Positions 1 through 11,086 of a DNA stretch of 64,000 nt are shown piece by piece (the first letter of the stretch is position 1; every line of letters begins with the position of its first letter). The translations under genes and the position numbers were made by a program. This DNA is from Agarophyton chilense. Taxonomy: Eukaryota > Rhodophyta > Florideophyceae > Gracilariales > Gracilariaceae. The DNA lies in assembly GCA_030374765.1 (NCBI GenBank), contig JARGXX010000071.1, forward strand, positions 1,798,001 through 1,862,000, written 5' to 3'. The notes below the pieces were generated by a model. It saw only the letters and a list, made by a program, of their open reading frames with translations, searched no databases and had not been told where the DNA came from.

Positions 1-3000
1 GCCAAGACAAGGTGTTTCTCTTGGAGGCTTGAGTTCCGAAGCCATAAATCTCTCTGGCTCCCGTTTTTGCTTGCAAAGACTAACGGGCGAGGCGATTTGT
101 TCCAGCGCAACCAATCGGGAAGGCTCCGAAACTCGTGTTTTCGGCTGGTTGATTTGTGGGATCTTTAGCATCATTTTGTAGAGGATCTTAGCTTCGTGTC
201 TATTGTTCATCATTTTTCGATGCAACGAGGATTTAACGAATGCTCTCCATTCAGAAAATGCCTTTCGGGAATCGCAGGATTCTGAATGCATTGGTACATA
301 GCCAAAGCTTATTCAGTTGAGGCTCGTGTAGCTCAGAGCCACACACCTCCGGGAGCCTCTGGCGTGTGCGGCTCGGATTCATGTCAATAATCATATTGTG
401 ATGAATAAAGTAGCTTCAAACGACAGTCCCTTCCTCGACAGTCACAGGTTGTGCTGGAGAACGACGTAAGACTTTGACAGAGGAAACCCCCAAAAGGAAT
501 GTTTTAGCGACGCAGGGGATGCAACCAAACCATTTAGGAACTCATCAGGGTCGGAGCAAGGCTCTTTTATAAACATTCTGACAATTGAAGATGGGCGTAG
601 GAAGAACACAGCCAATCTGTCAGTATTCTAATTCAATTGCTATTCCATACGAACAACTACGGAGTAATTGACTTCCATATAATAACTCAGAGAGGATCAC
701 GCGTGATCATCAGAATCATTTTAGTGGCTCGAAGCGGTGACTGAATGTCAGCAATTTCACAAATTTCATTTTGGTTTCATTTGTATACGTTGCCTATGAT
801 ACGGCGCGGGTCATCGTAGATGAACATTACATGACATCTTCTAGAGCAGTGCACGAATAAAGTTGGTTCGGAATTCATTTTCCGCCGTTTAAAGCTGAGT
901 GTGATCAAGAGTCAATCGCCTTCTTTGGCCACACATGTTGGAAGACACAAACCTACTTGAGAGCCGTTGTCGAACTAAACGAATGCATTATGGACCCCTT
1001 CATTTTCAGTTCGTCACCGCCCATTCAAAACAGCATAATTCAATTTCATTTGTGTGAAGCACTGTTCCTTCTCAATTACCTTTTCTTTGGTATAGTAATG
1101 GAGTTGTCGAGTTGCTCTATTCAGGAAGGCCGTAATTTTTTGCGGCCATCATCTGGTCGTTTTCCTCATAATAAAGAATACCGCGATCTGCTTGACGTTA
1201 AGGTTCTTCGCGGCGAGATTAAGTAGGGTCCTCCAACCAAATTGTTCGACGTCTGAAAGATATGAGATTCTTTCCATGATCACCACGAGTGTTGAGAAAT
1301 TCTAGTTCATTGATTTCTTTGATGATACCATTATGATCATGGTGCGAAGGTAGTTTCAACGAAAACAGAACATGGGAATTGGACTTGCATCGATGCGCTC
1401 ATCTTTTTGCTTTATTCCTTTACCTCGATATATGGAAGACTTTCGAGTTATGGAAGATTCGGCAACAACGAAACACATGTCATCTGAAGTTCTTTTCATC
1501 ATCCTTTGATATCGTCTCGGTATATATTGCGTCAATTGTGCGAAATATTGCTCCGAAAATGATTCAAAACTTGTACTGTTTTAAAGCGTTTGATAGATTG
1601 TACTATCTCTCGAAGTACTTTATATTTTTAATTCTGTAAAGCCATTTCAGCTCTTTTTTCGCTTTCTGTTTAACTTGCGTTGAGGCATGACATGGGTGGA
1701 ACTGGGTCTAAAAGGGGTGTTTCAATGTTCTGTTTCGTTCCATGGGTTTCCATGAACTCAGAGTTGGCGCCAAACTCACAAACGAGGTTGCGTTTCTATA
1801 TTTATTTCTGATTCGCTAAGGCGTTTTATCTTGTTAAGAACGCTTACGAGCTTTGTCCTAAATTTCGCATTGTTGATTAGGTTTTTAAAGAGCTCGCTAG
1901 GTATGGTTGTAATTCTTACAAGGGGCCCGGGGTCTTTTATTTCTTGGGGAGAATCGTAGACCTGCGCCCTTCAGAACATAAATCCAACTTTTCTTCTCAA
2001 TTCCTGGTTGAGGTATTCTACGGATAAAAGATTTAAAACTTTTGTCAACAGATCGACTCAAACCAAAAATCAGGAATGAACTCAGGTGAAAAAATCAGCT
2101 GGAGGTTCTATTTAGAATTTAAAGATGGAATCGAATCACTCGGTTGTAAATCAAGTTTATAGCCATTCCCTGGTTCAATCACGGTGCTACTATTTTTATC
2201 GCCTCGCAGTTCATTGTTTCGCATTTTGGCACTGATTTATCTACATGGCTAGAAATCTCTCAGAAACTACTGTGAAACTCCTGAACACCATCCAATGCAT
2301 GATAACCGGTGGAGGCGTAGATTTGAACCAGAGCGTCTGCTTGTCTGGAACGCACCAGACCAAAGGTCATTTGTGAGGCAGTGCACTTCATCTACAACAG
2401 ACGCTATTGGTCGGAAATGTCGTGTCCAGAAGCAGCTCTAAACCCGAGCGAAGCTCAAACTTGGTCGCGATTCGCTTACTGGCGAACCCTTCTTTTTTTT
2501 GGGGGGGGGGAGGGGGGGGGGGTGACTGAGAGCAGAAATAGGAAGTCCAGGAACTATGTTGGTCGTACCTGTATCTGGTATTCGTTGTTTTCTACCCTTT
2601 GTCTTTTGGATTGAATCCGAAAGTGTCGCATATGTTCAAGAACAGCTCTCTCTAGCCAGAGGGCTTGATCTAATAGACTTCTACATGTGACCAGGAACCA
2701 GGTATTCGTTATTTTCCTGTCTCTGGCATCTTCAAAGATCAATGAGCATGAAAAGATAATCATGGACAAGAATGAAATTTTGTCGCCCGATTCTCGGGGC
2801 AATAACCATTTTCTGAAGTTCGGGAGCAGGCCGGGAGTAAATCTTCTCGCTTTCGGTGTAGCAGGTTAAGAGCCTGGAGATCTAGATATGCACGAGAAGT
2901 CGACAAAAACACCTCTATCGTATTTTCGCTGTTTACGTATGGCGATGGCTTACCAAGAGGTCGAATTTTGTGCACGCCTGTGCGTCCAGGACGAACTGTA

Positions 3001-4265
3001 GCTGCTGAGTAGCTGTTGAGGACAATCGTCTAGTGTGCTGATGGTAATAGGCTGTAGTATTCCGATGACCCGGGAGGTCATTGAACTCGTCCAAGCAATC
3101 GGTCAGCTTGCCGGTCGCCCTTGCGGACCTGGGTGGTACGTCATGAAAAGACACCCGTCTAGCTGCTCGAACGCAGTAGGTGACGAACCTGTCGTCGGAA
3201 GAAGATCCAACCGCCGTTACCCCTGAATTTTTCCCTCGAAGGAAAAGCTCCAACGGAGCCTCTGGACAGGGCTGTTTCCAGGGGGTTTCACGGAGGAACT
3301 ACGCTTGTGCCGGATGAAGATGCAGGTTACGCGCCGGTTCTTTTGCCCGACTTTGCCGATTGTATGCGGGTTGGATGGAGGGACGTCGTCAACGGTTTTT
3401 CTGGCGGCAAACGTGGTACATGCGAAGCACCCAGTCGCGGCGTGCCCCTTAGCCGACGATCTCTAGAGGTTGAATGAAGGGATATATGAAAAGCTGAAGG
3501 CCAAAGTTGTCGGTGACGAAACGCTTCTGCGGTTGAGAACAACTCCCGAAACCTAGTGCGTTCTTCAACGTACTTATACAGCAGCCTAGTGAGGGTAACA
3601 CGGCTGTAGGATATATAGTGGGCGACGGTAGCAAGCCCCACACGATACGAATTAACGTACTTGCTCACATAAAGAGAGAGAGTATTCCGATGCGTGGGGA
3701 GAAGGGTGTATGTCAAGGCGCAACCGCGACTTCTATCGTGGCGCATCGACTGCGTAGCTCGGGCTTTGCTACCCACCGCATTCTGTCGGCCGCCATGCCC
3801 TCGTCGAATACGATGGCCGATTCAAGCCGCACTCGCCTTCGCCCCCTCTAGCCCTTGATTTGTTTGCTTTTTTTCCAAAACACTCTTCCAGCATGTGGCT
3901 ACTACGTCTTTCCAGACGCGGGAGCCTTGCCTTACTGCTGTGGGACGTGTTGCATTGGTTTGGCAACGAAGCCTTCGTTGTTGCAGCCGCGCGCTCCATG
4001 TCACGAAGACACATGCTTCATTGTTTCCACATGGGAAAGCAGTTGGCTGGTTCCCTGCCGAAGCCCCAGTGACACCCTTCAGCTCGGTCAAATTCCAACC
4101 GATAAAATTTTGCTCGATGCTGCATATCATTTATGAGTTGTCTCGATCAAAACATTATAAGGGCATCGCTTCGCACACCCTCCGTACTCGCACAGCACTT
4201 GCGGTCAAGTGCTGTCTGCGTGATAGGGAATGTTGTCGCCACAGCGATGAACCCCTTGATTACAA
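1..4265. other. No recognisable gene; mixed-composition region
   Basis: I see no conserved protein or RNA gene here. Roughly 1-2900 is AT-rich with only short open frames. Roughly 2930-3850 is richer in G+C and has overlapping open frames of about 100-150 codons on both strands with no family resemblance. A homopolymer-rich T/G tract lies near 2490-2521. An imperfect hairpin lies near 335-375. The last few hundred bases should hold the Misato promoter and 5' UTR, but no clear TATA element was picked out. Confidence 0.5.
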
Positions 4266-5819
4266 ATGACGAAGGAGATCGTCAGCATCCAGATCGGAAC
4301 TTATGCGAACTATGTTGGGGCTCACTTTTGGAACTTGCAAGATGAATACTTGGCAACCCCGTTGCATCTTCGAGAGCTCTCAACAGGTGCTCTCTTTCGT
4401 GAAATAGGGCCTTCAACGGCATCCTACCGGTCTGGACTTCGATATGCCCCTCGGTTACAGATAATTGACTCCACGGGCGCATTTGGGGCGCTTTCAACGC
4501 ATGCTGGTATTGTTCTTGCCGATGCAATATCAGAAAGCGAAATATCCGCCCCGGCCTGGAGCGGTCAAAGACAAACCTACGTTCGCGAACGCATAAAACC
4601 CAGCGCTTATATTCACCATTTGCTAGAAGAAGAAAAGCAAGGAGAACTTCAACCAGCAGAAGATGATCAGAAACCATTGGAAGAAGACAAGCACAACGAA
4701 ATGCTCTGTAATATCAGGTATTGGTCTGATTTCCTCAAAGTTCGACTACATCCTCGTACTTGCACAAGCCTTACGAATGTTCATCACGGCGTCACGAACT
4801 TTGAGTACTTCGATATTGGGCATCAACTCGCATCCTTTTCCGTTGAAGAGTGGTACGACGAGCTACGGTTTTTTATAGAGGAGTGCGATTCATTCGGTGG
4901 CTTGAGCATTATGTCAAATGCAGACGATTCGTTTGCAGGCATCACATCGGCTTACATAGCGCACGCTGCGGAAGAGCTGGGATCTTCCACTCCACTAATT
5001 ACCTTTGGAATCCACAACTCGATGCGCTTTGCTACCAAAGCGGCTGCAGAGACTCTTAAATGTGCATTTGATTTGCCCGTGGAGCGCTTATGGTCACAGA
5101 ACGAAGCGAGGCTTGTTGCACGTTGCCAAGAGTTTTCTGTTGAGTACGTTCCGTTGTCACCACAGGTCGTACGCAAAATCCCAGCTTTACATGTACAGAA
5201 TAACTTCTTTCATACTTCTGCTGCGTTGGGACTCGCTCTGGATGTTGCGTTAACCCCTCTTCGATTAGCGGACTCACTGAGTGGTATGTTGAGTTTTCTT
5301 CGTCCGACGCCGTATGCTAGTTTTGGTAGCTTGCTTTACAACATCCCGAAACACCCGAAAGATCTGGTCTACGGAAAGAATGCACTTGAAACAGAAGGAA
5401 CTCTCAATTTATCTGATGCTTGGAAACCTTGTTTCAGTAAATCATCATCTCAACTTTTATGCACACAACGAGTCATGGAAACTATGTCCTCCCGTGGGAT
5501 GTCTGGAGAACTTCCGATTCATAACTCGATTAAATTGCCTGTAGTTCTTCCGATTCCGTTTCCAAGTGTATTTCATCGATCTCTTTTGGGTTCTGGTCAA
5601 CAAAGACTTGCAGCAGATTCCACTCAAGGCGTTCAACTGGGAAAAGTTTCCGTAATCGCTGGGATGGCTACAGTGCCTAGAGACGGAACCAGAGCGTTGC
5701 AAGCCTTAGGTGATTCGTTAGAGAAGATAAGTTATGCACAACAAAGGCATAGAGAAACTGATTTTGACGAAATGCGAGAAGCCTTGCAGAGTCGTGCCAA
5801 GGACTATGACAGTTTATGA
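4266..5819 (+). CDS. MSTO1: Misato/DML1-family protein (MSTO1 homolog)
   Basis: This is an intronless ORF of 517 codons starting at an ATG. Residues 1-30 (MTKEIVSIQIGTYANYVGAH, then FWNLQDEYL) match the N-terminal signature of the Misato segment II domain, and the usual family start is here. A second signature, YWSDFLKVRLHPRT at about 152-165 followed by EECDSFGG near 206, matches the tubulin-like region of human MSTO1 and yeast Dml1. The length is close to the family norm (about 500-570 aa). Members are cytosolic or mitochondria-associated proteins needed for mitochondrial distribution, morphology and DNA inheritance; they are tubulin/FtsZ relatives without established GTPase activity. An AATAAA follows at about 6168. 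The next gene downstream is convergent. Family assignment is from remembered motifs and is strong; cellular role is inferred from the family. Confidence 0.88.
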   Translation: MTKEIVSIQIGTYANYVGAHFWNLQDEYLATPLHLRELSTGALFREIGPSTASYRSGLRYAPRLQIIDSTGAFGALSTHAGIVLADAISESEISAPAWSGQRQTYVRERIKPSAYIHHLLEEEKQGELQPAEDDQKPLEEDKHNEMLCNIRYWSDFLKVRLHPRTCTSLTNVHHGVTNFEYFDIGHQLASFSVEEWYDELRFFIEECDSFGGLSIMSNADDSFAGITSAYIAHAAEELGSSTPLITFGIHNSMRFATKAAAETLKCAFDLPVERLWSQNEARLVARCQEFSVEYVPLSPQVVRKIPALHVQNNFFHTSAALGLALDVALTPLRLADSLSGMLSFLRPTPYASFGSLLYNIPKHPKDLVYGKNALETEGTLNLSDAWKPCFSKSSSQLLCTQRVMETMSSRGMSGELPIHNSIKLPVVLPIPFPSVFHRSLLGSGQQRLAADSTQGVQLGKVSVIAGMATVPRDGTRALQALGDSLEKISYAQQRHRETDFDEMREALQSRAKDYDSL

Positions 5820-6237
5820 TGGAGAGAAGCTTGTGAAAATTAGTATTCAAGACTTATCTTCCTCCTGCGTTATGCATCAAAGACTGAATACGGGGGTTTT
5901 GGGTACTATTCTCGGGCTGTCAATACTAAACGCGGAGAGAGTGCTCATGCTGCAGTCCTTCGAAGATAGAAGCCGAAAATCCTAAAGCCACTCGGAATCT
6001 CTGAGCGAGAAGCTGTCGTTGTTTCGAAAATAAACGGCCGGGACCGAACTTAAAGGGGCAGAAGAATATGACATTGTTAGGATATTTGATGTGGTATCCG
6101 TGAGATATCTGAAAGAATAATTCATATCAGAAGTCAAAATGAACTAAGTTTTAGATCACTGCTAAGGAATAAAACACTTCTCTTACCGAATTGCGAAATG
6201 AAGGTCGGCCCCTCTCAAAACAAACGCTTTTCTAACG
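5820..6237. other. Convergent intergenic region
   Basis: This stretch separates the 3' ends of the Misato gene (+) and the membrane-protein gene (-). It holds an AATAAA on the + strand at about 6168-6173, suitable for Misato mRNA processing. No gene is seen. Confidence 0.55.
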
Positions 6238-7015
6238 CTAGACTTCAACAACTGTATGTTCGTGGGCTAGTCTGACCTTCTTTGCGCTTCTTTTCTTCTT
6301 TTTCCTTGAAGTCCTTTCTGCTCTGTCGGGGATCTCTGGTACAATTTCGTGTTTTCTCCCACGCTGAAGCTTTTCCTTTTGTCGTTTCCTTTCACTTCTT
6401 CTGCTAACAATGTCGCCCTCTTTGAGGCGTTTGTAAGATCTACCATCTCTGCGCCTTGGTTTATCCACTCTATCTCGCAGGTGCTTGCTCTTCAACTTTC
6501 GACGCTTTTGACTTTTCGAGATGGTCCACTCTTTCTCATCTTCACCATGATAAAAAGGGTGCGAAAGATCGTTCGTCTCCTCAGCCAAGGAATCCATATC
6601 AATTGAAATTGAGTCCCCAACGTACAATTGACTCCGATGGGGGGCCTCCCGCGTATTTTTTGAACGAGGAGACAACTCTAATACATCTTTGTTGAACTGT
6701 TGTGAACGATGTTCTATTCGAATTGATGTAAGGAGAACATTCATCGAGCAGAGACTGCCTCCGATCACAAGCACTGCCCACATATTTTGTTCATGCATCA
6801 GTTCTCCGACAACCTGCCAACAAAAAAAGATACAGAAAGGTTCGGTTAGCATGTATGAAGATGTCTTTCAGCAGCGACAAAACAAATGGAAAACCTACAA
6901 TTAGTGTGATTGCCAAGAATGCACAGCAATGGGTAAGAATGAGAGAGATGCTCTCAGGTGGCTTTGATTCCTCGGCACTTATCGCGATATTCTTTCCGAC
7001 CTCAATTTTGCCCAT
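6238..7015 (-). CDS. Two-exon membrane protein with long basic C-terminal tail, function unknown
   Basis: I predict a spliced gene with exon 1 at 6899-7015 and exon 2 at 6238-6813, separated by an 85-bp phase-0 intron at 6814-6898. On the coding strand the donor is GTAGGT, a GCTAAC branch-point-like motif lies upstream of a pyrimidine tract, and the acceptor is TTGGCAG. Splicing gives 230 residues starting at ATG 7015. Two hydrophobic stretches follow (about 22-43 and 50-70), split by a short VGELMHEQN loop, so a hairpin membrane anchor is likely. Residues about 130-220 are very rich in Lys and Arg (for example KSQKRRKLKSK and SRKKKKRSAKK) and look nuclear-localising or nucleic-acid-binding. 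I do not recognise the family. The splice prediction is supported because it joins the frames and completes the first membrane segment, but it has no transcript evidence. Confidence 0.6.
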
Positions 7016-7555
7016 AGCTAGTGCTGGAGGAGAGTAGTTAATCCCGCCTCCTTTCGCGTGGGGCCATGGTCCGGCAACAGGGTTGCCAGACTACGCTCTG
7101 AATGTATCGGCGACTCCTGTTAGACTGTGCTCTTGTTATTTTAACAGCAACAACAGGCTGTTGTCTTTGCGCACAGATGGGGTGGTCGTTTCAGGGCAAC
7201 GGAAATGCCGAATGAATAACACGAGCGCTGTGGAGCACACGCCGTGCCTTCTACTAATTAGAAACTGAACGCAAAACATGTGGGTTAGGTCACACGAAGG
7301 AAGGCGGTATTATCGAAAAAGACCTTTGGTGTCTATCTGAGAAATTTAACAGACATTTGATACGGTGAGCTTTCCTCTGAAATTCCTTCTTCCAATTGGG
7401 TTCGAAGCATCACGCAATCTACAAGACGTGCCGTCGTAGCTTTTCGCGGGAACGAGTGACCTTGATTACGTAGTTTACCCTTTGTATAACTGTCTCTTTA
7501 AAAATGGATCCGTTGCGTCCACCTGCGCTATGACTGGCATAATAAGGCATTAGCC
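7016..7555. other. Intergenic region, no gene seen
   Basis: This gap lies between two genes on the minus strand. It should contain the promoter and 5' UTR of the membrane-protein gene and the 3' UTR of the histidine-phosphatase-like gene. I see no further coding or RNA feature. Confidence 0.5.
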
Positions 7556-8488
7556 TTAGGCAACAGGCAAACTATCATCAGGCTTTGAAAGGACCATAGC
7601 CTGTGGTTCACGAACTGGTTTTCCGTAGTCATCCGTCACTAATTCTTCAACTTTCCTCACTTCACCTGGCAAGTACTCCAGCAGATGATGGGTACATAGG
7701 TCCTGTCCCGTCAAAGTAGCTTGAAGAATGCTTAGGGGATCAGAATCCGGTGAAACTATTACAATATTTTCCCCAAAGTACTGAGTCTCCAATTTGTTCA
7801 GTAACTGCGTGACACGAACAAAGACGTCTTGGGTAGAATCATTCGGGGTGCCGTCTTCTCCGGCTTCAGGTCTCCAGCTGGAACTGTTCTTGTCATTTTC
7901 TGCAAGTATGCGACGTACTTGAACTGTTTCCCCACCATCAAGAGCTCCAACTCCTCTTGCATCAAGAAAGCTGAACTCCGGTACGATTTGCTCCCGTCGA
8001 ACTCGAAGTTTGCTTGCTATAATTTCGGCTGTTTGGAATGCACTCATGGTTACACTGGGCCAGATCCAGGCGTCGCTCGACAAGCCTTCCTTCTTCAGCG
8101 CTTCTGATGCTTGAATGGCTTGAGCAATACCTTTGTCCGTGAGAGAATGTTTCTCAATCGAGAGTTTGTAAACCGGGTTTGAATTCACCACTCTGGTTGC
8201 ATCAGAAACAGTCTCACAAGCACGCATTAAGAAATATTCATTCGTCAGTCGTTCTTTCAGCGGAAAGATGTGCAATCCCGATATAGCTTTCGATTCATTT
8301 GGCACCAGAAGCGCCGCAGCAGTGCCAATAGATACAGAGAGGAACTGACGACGCGAAACGGAAGCGACACATATTATGACATTTTCTCCTAAACGCCCCG
8401 CTCCAGGAGGTATCCTGGATGGAAGCGGATTCAGAACAAAAGTTAAGGATGTACCCTTCGTACCTCTGTCCAAAGGCATTAGATGCAT
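7556..8488 (-). CDS. Thylakoid-targeted histidine-phosphatase-fold protein, probable pseudoenzyme
   Basis: This is an intronless ORF of 310 codons from ATG 8488 (a second ATG lies nine bases in). Residues 1-44 are transit-peptide-like, followed by a twin-arginine signal SRRQFLSVSIGTAAALL (45-61) and an ESKA cleavage-like site (65-68), which suggests plastid import followed by Tat transfer into the thylakoid lumen. From NEYFLMRACETVSD (83-96) onward it resembles the plastid 'phosphoglycerate mutase family' proteins of plants, with DxRGVG and EDGTPND motifs and a LETQYFGENIVIVSPD segment. The canonical RHG catalytic motif is replaced by RAC, and the second catalytic His region reads VSPDSD, so both catalytic histidines seem absent. 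The fold is probable; catalysis is unlikely. The plant relatives I recall also have Ala in place of the first His, so the loss looks ancestral. Confidence 0.72.
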   Translation of the reverse strand: MHLMPLDRGTKGTSLTFVLNPLPSRIPPGAGRLGENVIICVASVSRRQFLSVSIGTAAALLVPNESKAISGLHIFPLKERLTNEYFLMRACETVSDATRVVNSNPVYKLSIEKHSLTDKGIAQAIQASEALKKEGLSSDAWIWPSVTMSAFQTAEIIASKLRVRREQIVPEFSFLDARGVGALDGGETVQVRRILAENDKNSSSWRPEAGEDGTPNDSTQDVFVRVTQLLNKLETQYFGENIVIVSPDSDPLSILQATLTGQDLCTHHLLEYLPGEVRKVEELVTDDYGKPVREPQAMVLSKPDDSLPVA

Positions 8489-8917
8489 GAATTAGACAGA
8501 TAACACACGAGAAATGTTTTGACGAGATTGTTCTGAGGTCAGAATAGGAAGCTTAGGCGCAGTGCAATTTCTTAATCCCGCATGAGGGGCCGCTTCTCAC
8601 AGAGAATGATGGACCCTGACTCACTGGCTCGTGAACTAGAGCTTTAATAAAGTCTCTCAACACTCTGAATCGCGATGAGTGGCATCCCACTCGAGACTTC
8701 GAAGTGCGAATTTCATGCAAAAAACTGTGGACAAGCGAATGGAGAGGAAGTCGTTCTACAGGCGGCTGGGGAGTAGGGTTGACTGTTTCGTGGCTGCGGA
8801 TGGACTTACTGGATTCATACTTGCAACATGCAATCTGATTCGCCAGCGCAAGCAACTACTAGATTTTATTAATGTACAGTTGTAAGGCAGTAAGACACTC
8901 CGAGGTGAAGTAAACTA
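8489..8917. other. Upstream region of the plastid-protein gene
   Basis: This contains the presumed promoter and 5' UTR of the minus-strand gene to its left. It ends at the TA target site (8916-8917) of the Tc1/mariner copy. No gene is seen. Confidence 0.45.
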
Positions 8918-9065
8918 CAGTGCGTTTCAAAAACATATCCCTTTACAAAAACTGCGCCAAAAAGGCATTTCACGTACTGTAGAGCACATTTCACAACAAA
9001 TAAAAACCACTAAGTCAATAACACTGTTTCAAAAGTATATCCTTTATACAATCATTCGCTCAATT

Positions 9066-10941
9066 ATGGCTCGTGGCGCACCTCTGACACGCTCTGAACA
9101 GCTGGAAATCATGGAATTAGTAGGTCAGGGTATGATTACAGCAGATATAGCCCGAAAACTCAAGCGCAGCCCAAAAACAATCAGCAACTTCATCAAAAAC
9201 CCCGCTACATACGAAACAAAGCGTTCAACCGGCCGTCCTACGGCACTATCCCCGGCCGATAAGCGTGGAATTAAGCGAAAACTATTCCGCAATACTTCAT
9301 CTTGCGGGAAAATTGTCAAAAATATAAATTTGCCTCTATCAAGATTTACAATATGGCGTGAAGTCAACCGTCAGAATTTGTTCAAGTACACAAAAATGAG
9401 GAAAACTTTTTTTTAAAAGATAATCACAAGAAAAATCGAGTTGAATGGTGTGCTAAAAAGGCTTATTAAAAAACAGAATGGAATAGTGTTATCTTTTCCG
9501 ACGAAAAAAAGTTTAACCTTGATGGTCCAGATTGCTATAAATTTTATTGGCATGATCTACGAAAAGAAAAGAAGGAATTTGTGACTAGGAATTCAGGAGG
9601 CGCATCAGTAATGGTTTGGGCTGGAATCTCCACGAAAGGAGCAACTAATATGGCTTTTGTTGAAACTACAATGAACTCTGAGAAGTATGCTGAGGTTCTA
9701 GAAAACTATCTTTTACTTTTTTTCATACTGTATGCACAGAGAAGAATTCATTTTTCAGCAAGATAATGCACCTGTGCATAAGTCTAATTCTATGAAACAG
9801 TGGTTCAATAGTCTAAATATGTCGGTTATGGAGTGGCCTGCGCGCTCTCCTGACCTCAACCCTATCGAAAACATTTGGGGAATGTTAGCCCGAATGGTTT
9901 ATGGGCAAGGAAGGCAATTTGATACAGTTTTTGATCTGAAAAATTGTATCAAAGATTTCTGGGAAAACATTGACTGTAATGCTATCAATCCTTTTATAGA
10001 ATTGTCGGACAATGCCCCCAAGGGGGAAAACCTACGAAGACGTCCGGATCTTCCTCTCACGAGGTAACCGGCGCGGTAGAGCCCTCCCAGGGATCGGCGC
10101 CCAATGCCGGGTGTAAGCCGGAGGCAAACCGTCGCGACGGGCGCAGGGAGGCTGAAAGAAGCCGAGAATATCCGCCGAAGCGGTGCTTGCGTATCCTCTG
10201 AGGAGGCAAAACCCACGAGAGTGGCGAGCACGACAGGTGTCAGTGCGAGCCGCGAGAGCGGGAATTGCCCAATGAAGGGGAGGAAAAGGGAAGGAAAATG
10301 GGAACGGAGGCAAGAGGGCGAGGTTGACGACGAGTCGCAAGAGGGGACTCGGGAATAGCCGGCACTGCCGGGTGTAACAAACCGTATACACGGGCGGAAC
10401 CACGAAAGTGGGAATAGATACCCAACACACGAAGGCTGCTTGAACGTCCAAGGGGGTTGGGAAGCCGTGCACCACGGGAAATCTCTCCGTAAGGAGTTGT
10501 ATATCCGCGCAGGCGGTTCGACCCTGAGCCAAGATCTGGAAGACTAAGATCACCCTTGTTGGGGAGACTTTATTGGACCGGCGGCCGCGAGGCCGGCGGC
10601 CTAAGTACTGTAGTCACCGTAGAATAGAATAAATAAAGTCTATCCCAAATAGCTAAATGTCCGTCTACAAAGGGGCCAATCTGGCGCCCACGTGTCGCGC
10701 GGGCGCTGCGGCCACGTGTATGGCACCCGGTCCCGCCGGTGCATCACTGGCGTTCCGGCCATCGCCGCGAAAACGGATTACTCCTACTCATAACGAGGTT
10801 GCACGCCGGAGGCTCCGGAAAAAACTTAAGTCCCCAAAAACCTCCCTGGAGGGCGTTGCTCTTCAAGAATCAATGCCAAGGCGTTGTATAAGTGTTATAC
10901 AGGCTAGAGGAGCAAAAAATAAACTACTGAACTCGCGTTAG
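9066..10941 (+). pseudogene. Tc1-like DD34E transposase, broken and interrupted by a solo LTR
   Basis: The gene starts at ATG 9066 with a helix-turn-helix region (LTRSEQLEIMELVGQGM, then IARKLKRSPKTISNFI) and a GRPT hook (GRPTALSPADK), typical of Tc1 transposases. The catalytic triad is visible: FSDEKKF (about 9500), QDNAPVH (about 9765) and NPIENIWG (about 9860), with 34 residues between the second Asp and the Glu, hence DD34E. The reading frame shifts twice (near 9416 and near 9730), there is an in-frame TAA near 9468, and the C-terminal end (PRRCISVIQARGAK, to the stop at 10939-10941) is separated from the rest by the LTR insertion at 10003-10865. It cannot make an active enzyme. Confidence 0.85.
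10003..10865. repeat. Solo LTR (863 bp) inside Tc1/mariner copy 1
   Basis: The insert begins TGTCGGACAATG and ends GTTGCTCTTCA, so it has TG...CA ends. It is flanked by a perfect 5-bp duplication, AGAAT, at 9998-10002 and 10866-10870. The empty site can be read from the decayed sibling copies, which run straight through this point. There is no internal coding sequence, so this is an LTR left after recombination between the two LTRs of a retroelement. Its 3' end resembles that of LTR-A in this window, but overall it looks like a distinct family. Confidence 0.85.
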
Positions 10942-11086
10942 CATAAAAAGGATGCAATAAAGGTTATGATTTTGAAACAGTTTTTTTACTTGAAAATTCT
11001 TTCACACTGATTTTGTTAGTTTTACTGTAGCCAAAACGTCGATTTTTGGAAAATTTGCGCGAGGGATATCATTTTGAAACAGACTT

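Larger units (their letters stand above)
8918..11086 (+). mobile_element. Tc1/mariner DNA transposon, copy 1 (least decayed)
   Basis: The element begins with CAGTGCGTTTCAAAA after a TA and ends near 11086 with a degenerate complement (TTTTGAAACAGACT) before another TA, as expected for the Tc1/mariner superfamily and its TA target duplication. Removing the 863-bp solo LTR and its 5-bp duplication leaves about 1.3 kb, the usual size. Internal GTTTCAAAAGTATATCC copies resemble the terminal repeat. It carries one transposase gene, now broken. Three more decayed relatives follow at 11465, 13657 and about 15280. Confidence 0.85.

Noticed and set aside
321-390. tRNA-like GTGTAGCTCAGAG sequence
   Set aside because: The D-arm-like motif is not followed by an anticodon stem or a GGTTCGA T-loop, and acceptor ends do not pair.
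2490-2521. T/G homopolymer run as a telomeric or structural signal
   Set aside because: Irregular runs of T then G without a repeat unit; best seen as a simple homopolymer tract.
3327-3776. Minus-strand open frame of about 149 codons
   Set aside because: No domain or family pattern; both strands are open over this GC-richer block, and codon use looks random.
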